Below, one piece after another: positions 7,130 through 9,373 of a stretch of 9,373 nt of DNA. Each line of letters starts with the position of its first letter. Position 1 is the stretch's first letter. A program made the position numbers and the translations under genes. The DNA comes from Nitrosomonas sp. (GTDB taxonomy: Bacteria; Pseudomonadota; Gammaproteobacteria; Burkholderiales; Nitrosomonadaceae). The DNA lies in NCBI GenBank assembly GCA_003514765.1, contig DOOY01000067.1, forward strand, positions 1 to 9,373. Direction: 5' to 3'. The notes under the pieces were generated by a model that worked only from the letters and a program-made list of their open reading frames with translations, ran no database searches and was not told the DNA's origin.

Positions 7130-7873
7130 TTATGCTCTGACAACCATTATTTCGCTGGCTTGTTGTGCATTACGTTCCGCGCTTTCGAGTACTCTCATAT
7201 GCATATCAAACTGACGCGCGAGCGCAATCATGCTAACCATTTCGTGAACCAGATTAACATTGCTGCCTTCTAGCGCACCATTTACCAAGGTAACATTGGC
7301 ATCGGCCAATGGGACAGTGTCATCTTTCATGCGGAATAGACCATCAAGGCCTTTTATAAGCTGATTTTCAGGCGGGTCGATAAGTTTGATTCTGCCAACG
7401 GTGGAAACCGTGTTGGGTAAAGGCGTTATCGGTACAGCTGAAACTGTGCCGTCTTTGGCAATAGTGATGCGGTTATCCTGGGGAATAGAAATGATCCCGG
7501 CATCACCTACCAGATTAAGTCCGTTATGTGTCTGCAAGATGCCATTCGGACCGATTTGCAGACTGCCATGACGGGTATAAGCTTCCTCTCCGTTGGGTAA
7601 TTGCACCGCGATCCAGCCCGAACCGCGAATAGCAATATCGAGTTCGCGGTCGGTTTGTTGGATAGGGCCTGGTGTAAAGTCTGCTCCTGTGGTGGAATCT
7701 ACAACAAAGGCGCGAGTTGGCAGCCCATCGCCATAAACTGGAACAGCACGAAAAGCATTTGTTTCAGCACGATAACCCGTTGTGGCTGCATTGGCCAGAT
7801 TGTGGGAAACAGTCGCTTTTTGATTCAGCGTATGTGCCGCACCAGTCATTGCTGTATAGATTAAGCGATCCAT
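7130..7873 (-). CDS. flgF: FlgF, flagellar proximal rod protein
   Basis: This 247-residue protein is a component of the rod, the drive shaft that crosses the periplasm. It has the N-terminal rod motif SHNLANAATTGYRAE (23-37), the D1 segment LDIAIRGSGWIAV (78-90) with YTRHGSLQIGPNG (99-111), and the C-terminal SNVNLVHEMVSMIALARQFDM (204-224). The MIALARQFDM form, in place of the TQR found in FlgE and FlgG, is characteristic of FlgF, as is the short overall length. There is no signal peptide, as expected for a type III export substrate. It starts 14 nt after flgE ends; AGG at 7884-7886 is a modest ribosome-binding site about 10 nt before the ATG. Gene order flgE-flgF-flgG fits. Confidence 0.96.
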   Translation of the reverse strand: MDRLIYTAMTGAAHTLNQKATVSHNLANAATTGYRAETNAFRAVPVYGDGLPTRAFVVDSTTGADFTPGPIQQTDRELDIAIRGSGWIAVQLPNGEEAYTRHGSLQIGPNGILQTHNGLNLVGDAGIISIPQDNRITIAKDGTVSAVPITPLPNTVSTVGRIKLIDPPENQLIKGLDGLFRMKDDTVPLADANVTLVNGALEGSNVNLVHEMVSMIALARQFDMHMRVLESAERNAQQASEIMVVRA

Positions 7874-7887
7874 AGTTTATTTACCTG

Positions 7888-9150
7888 TTAAAGGTTTACC
7901 AGTGTTTGCAAAATGGCGTCTTGTGTTTCGATTGTTTTGGCGTTAGCCTGATATGTTCGTTGCGTGGTTATCATATTGACAAGCTCGGTAGTTAAATCCA
8001 CGTTAGAACTTTCAACAGCTGATGATTGAAGAACACCCATAGTGCCTGTTCTTGGTGCACCCACTAACGGTTGGCCGGATGCCGCTGATTCGGTCCACTG
8101 ATTATTGCCAATTGGCGTTAAGCCCTGCGGATTGCTAAAGTTAGCTAATACGATTTGTCCGAGCGTTCTGGATTCGCCGTTTGTGTAGTTTCCGTTAACA
8201 AAACCTTCGCCATCAATTGCAAAACCAGCGATACTGCCTGACGAATAGCCATCCTGACTTAAGGCGTTGACACCAAAGGAAGTGCCGAATTGTGTCGAGC
8301 CTGTCAAATCCAAATCAAAGTCCAGTGGCGAAGTGGCGCCTAATGTAGGGTCAATTGTTGCCAGATCAACTGACACGGCAACCGGTACTGCCGGTGCAGT
8401 TAAATTACCGTTGCTGTCAAAAGTCAATGCTTGAGAAGCGCCTCCACCAAGTGTTACACCAACTGGTACACCCGCAGGCGTTGTTTCACCGTCTACCGTG
8501 GCAAACATATCCCATGTATTCGCAGCATTTTTCTGGAAGTATAATGAAAGGATATGTGCATTTCCTAAACTATCAAATATAGTGCCGGAAGTAGTGCCGT
8601 TATATGTAGTCGGATCAGTTGCGTTAAAGGCCGGTAGTGGCGCAGGGACAGCGACGCGAGAATCCAAATTGAGTCCTGTACTAAAAGAAGAGGTTGGATT
8701 AGGTGATAATGCGGCCGTAGAGATTTTTAAGTTTGTGGGATCAGCAACCAGAATGTTGCCTGAAATATCTGTCGGATAACCAGTCAAATTCAGATTGTTA
8801 CCGTTCACAATAAAACCGTTATCATCAATGTGGAACTGACCGTTACGGCTGTAGGAAACAGCGCCGTTGTCACTCATGCGAAAAAAACCATTGCCGTTAA
8901 TCGCAATGTCTAGCGGGTTGTTGGTAGTTGTAACAGCCCCCTGAGAGAATTCTTGCGCAACAGCGGATACTTTGGCGCCTATGCCTGCTTGATTGCCACT
9001 TGTTCCTGACAAAGAACGCGTGTAAATATCGCTAAATTGTGCATGTGCCTGTTTAAATCCGACTGTGTTGGCGTTTGCGACATTGTTACCGATCACATCA
9101 AGGCTTTTCGATGCTACGTTAAGTCCGCTTAATCCATGTTGAAAACCCAT
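7888..9150 (-). CDS. flgE: FlgE, flagellar hook protein
   Basis: This 420-residue protein polymerises into the hook, the flexible joint between rod and filament, after export by the flagellar type III apparatus. It has no signal peptide, as expected. The N-terminal rod/hook motif is at residues 21-33 (GNNVANANTVGFK). A D1-type segment with DIAINGNGFFRM lies at 81-92, followed by YSRNGQFHID at 100-109. A low-complexity, Ala/Thr/Pro-rich central part (about 145-300) corresponds to the variable exposed FlgE domain. The conserved C-terminal helix runs from SSNVDLTTELVNMITTQRTY (381-400) to the end. Length is close to the Salmonella hook protein (about 400). The start is supported by GGAG at 9157-9160, 6 nt before the ATG. 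It sits between flgD and flgF. Paralogous to FlgF and FlgG, but the length and position identify it as the hook. Confidence 0.96.
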   Translation of the reverse strand: MGFQHGLSGLNVASKSLDVIGNNVANANTVGFKQAHAQFSDIYTRSLSGTSGNQAGIGAKVSAVAQEFSQGAVTTTNNPLDIAINGNGFFRMSDNGAVSYSRNGQFHIDDNGFIVNGNNLNLTGYPTDISGNILVADPTNLKISTAALSPNPTSSFSTGLNLDSRVAVPAPLPAFNATDPTTYNGTTSGTIFDSLGNAHILSLYFQKNAANTWDMFATVDGETTPAGVPVGVTLGGGASQALTFDSNGNLTAPAVPVAVSVDLATIDPTLGATSPLDFDLDLTGSTQFGTSFGVNALSQDGYSSGSIAGFAIDGEGFVNGNYTNGESRTLGQIVLANFSNPQGLTPIGNNQWTESAASGQPLVGAPRTGTMGVLQSSAVESSNVDLTTELVNMITTQRTYQANAKTIETQDAILQTLVNL

Positions 9151-9163
9151 TATTTACTCCTTT

Positions 9164-9373
9164 TTAAAATATTTGTTTAATGTCAGCCATGTTGATGAAA
9201 CCAAGGGCACCCATGTCCAGAATTGCATCATGTTCACCGGGAGAGACGCTGTTGACATGACCTAATGCGAGCGGGTCAACTGTAATTTCACGGTCCCCCT
9301 GCTTTGCATTAATGGCAAAACTATAGTTTCCATTGGCCGCGTTGGTGCCACTGCCGGTAACACCATCCCAAAT
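9164..9373 (-). CDS. flgD: FlgD, flagellar hook-cap (hook assembly scaffold) protein, C-terminal fragment
   Basis: The minus strand is open from the window edge for 69 codons to a TAA at 9164-9166. The peptide begins IWDGVTGSG and ends INMADIKQIF. The pattern of WDG, then NGNYSFAINA, then a short strand and a final LGFINMADI is typical of the FlgD C-terminal region with its FlgD Ig-like and Tudor-like domains. FlgD caps the growing hook and is needed for FlgE subunits to polymerise, then is replaced by FlgK. Family members are about 220-250 residues, so roughly the last third is present and the start lies beyond the window. It lies 13 nt upstream of flgE, the usual neighbour, supporting co-transcription. 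The identification rests on the motif and the position together. Confidence 0.9.
   Translation of the reverse strand: MWDGVTGSGTNAANGNYSFAINAKQGDREITVDPLALGHVNSVSPGEHDAILDMGALGFINMADIKQIF

Noticed and set aside
7130..9150. Similarity among flgE, flgF and flgG as a recent duplication
   Set aside because: The shared N- and C-terminal motifs are the ancient rod/hook family signature, present in almost all flagellated bacteria, not a local event.
1..9373. Search for CRISPR, insertion sequences, tRNA, defence or other accessory systems
   Set aside because: The window is filled by flagellar genes with short gaps; no repeat arrays, transposase genes or tRNA-like folds were seen.

Overview
The window is a conventional flagellar structural gene cluster. 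All recognised genes lie on the minus strand and are transcribed from high to low coordinates: flgD (C-terminal end only), flgE, flgF, flgG, flgH, flgI, flgJ, flgK, flgL. The order matches the proteobacterial flg operon. FlgH (outer-membrane L-ring lipoprotein) and FlgI (periplasmic P-ring) show a Gram-negative cell. The two-domain FlgJ, with rod-cap and glucosaminidase parts, fits a beta- or gammaproteobacterium. Moderate GC by eye and the style of the FlgK/FlgL sequences suggest a betaproteobacterium, perhaps near Nitrosomonadaceae. That placement is a low-confidence inference without a database search.

Layout: 9164-9373 is the end of flgD (hook cap). 7888-9150 is flgE (hook). 7130-7873 is flgF (proximal rod). 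6294-7076 is flgG (distal rod). 5563-6270 is flgH (L-ring). 4411-5526 is flgI (P-ring). 3309-4397 is flgJ (rod cap and muramidase). 1327-3240 is flgK and 99-1307 is flgL (the two hook-filament junction proteins). Gaps are 13-68 nt, consistent with one operon. The largest, 68 nt between flgJ and flgK, holds a weak match to a sigma-28 flagellar promoter, where many enteric bacteria also switch flgKL to late-class expression. No rho-independent terminator is visible. Bases 1-98 beyond flgL hold an imperfect 16-bp direct repeat and a plus-strand reading frame that may be the end of a convergent gene.

Together the genes describe assembly outward from the inner membrane. The FlgF/FlgG rod passes through peptidoglycan opened by FlgJ and through the FlgI/FlgH bushings. 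The FlgE hook then grows under the FlgD cap, and FlgK and FlgL join hook to filament. I found no undescribed system. The points most worth a second look are a shared beta-rich module in the adjacent genes flgK and flgL, the candidate internal promoter before flgK, the flgH start choice, and the unassigned end beyond flgL.
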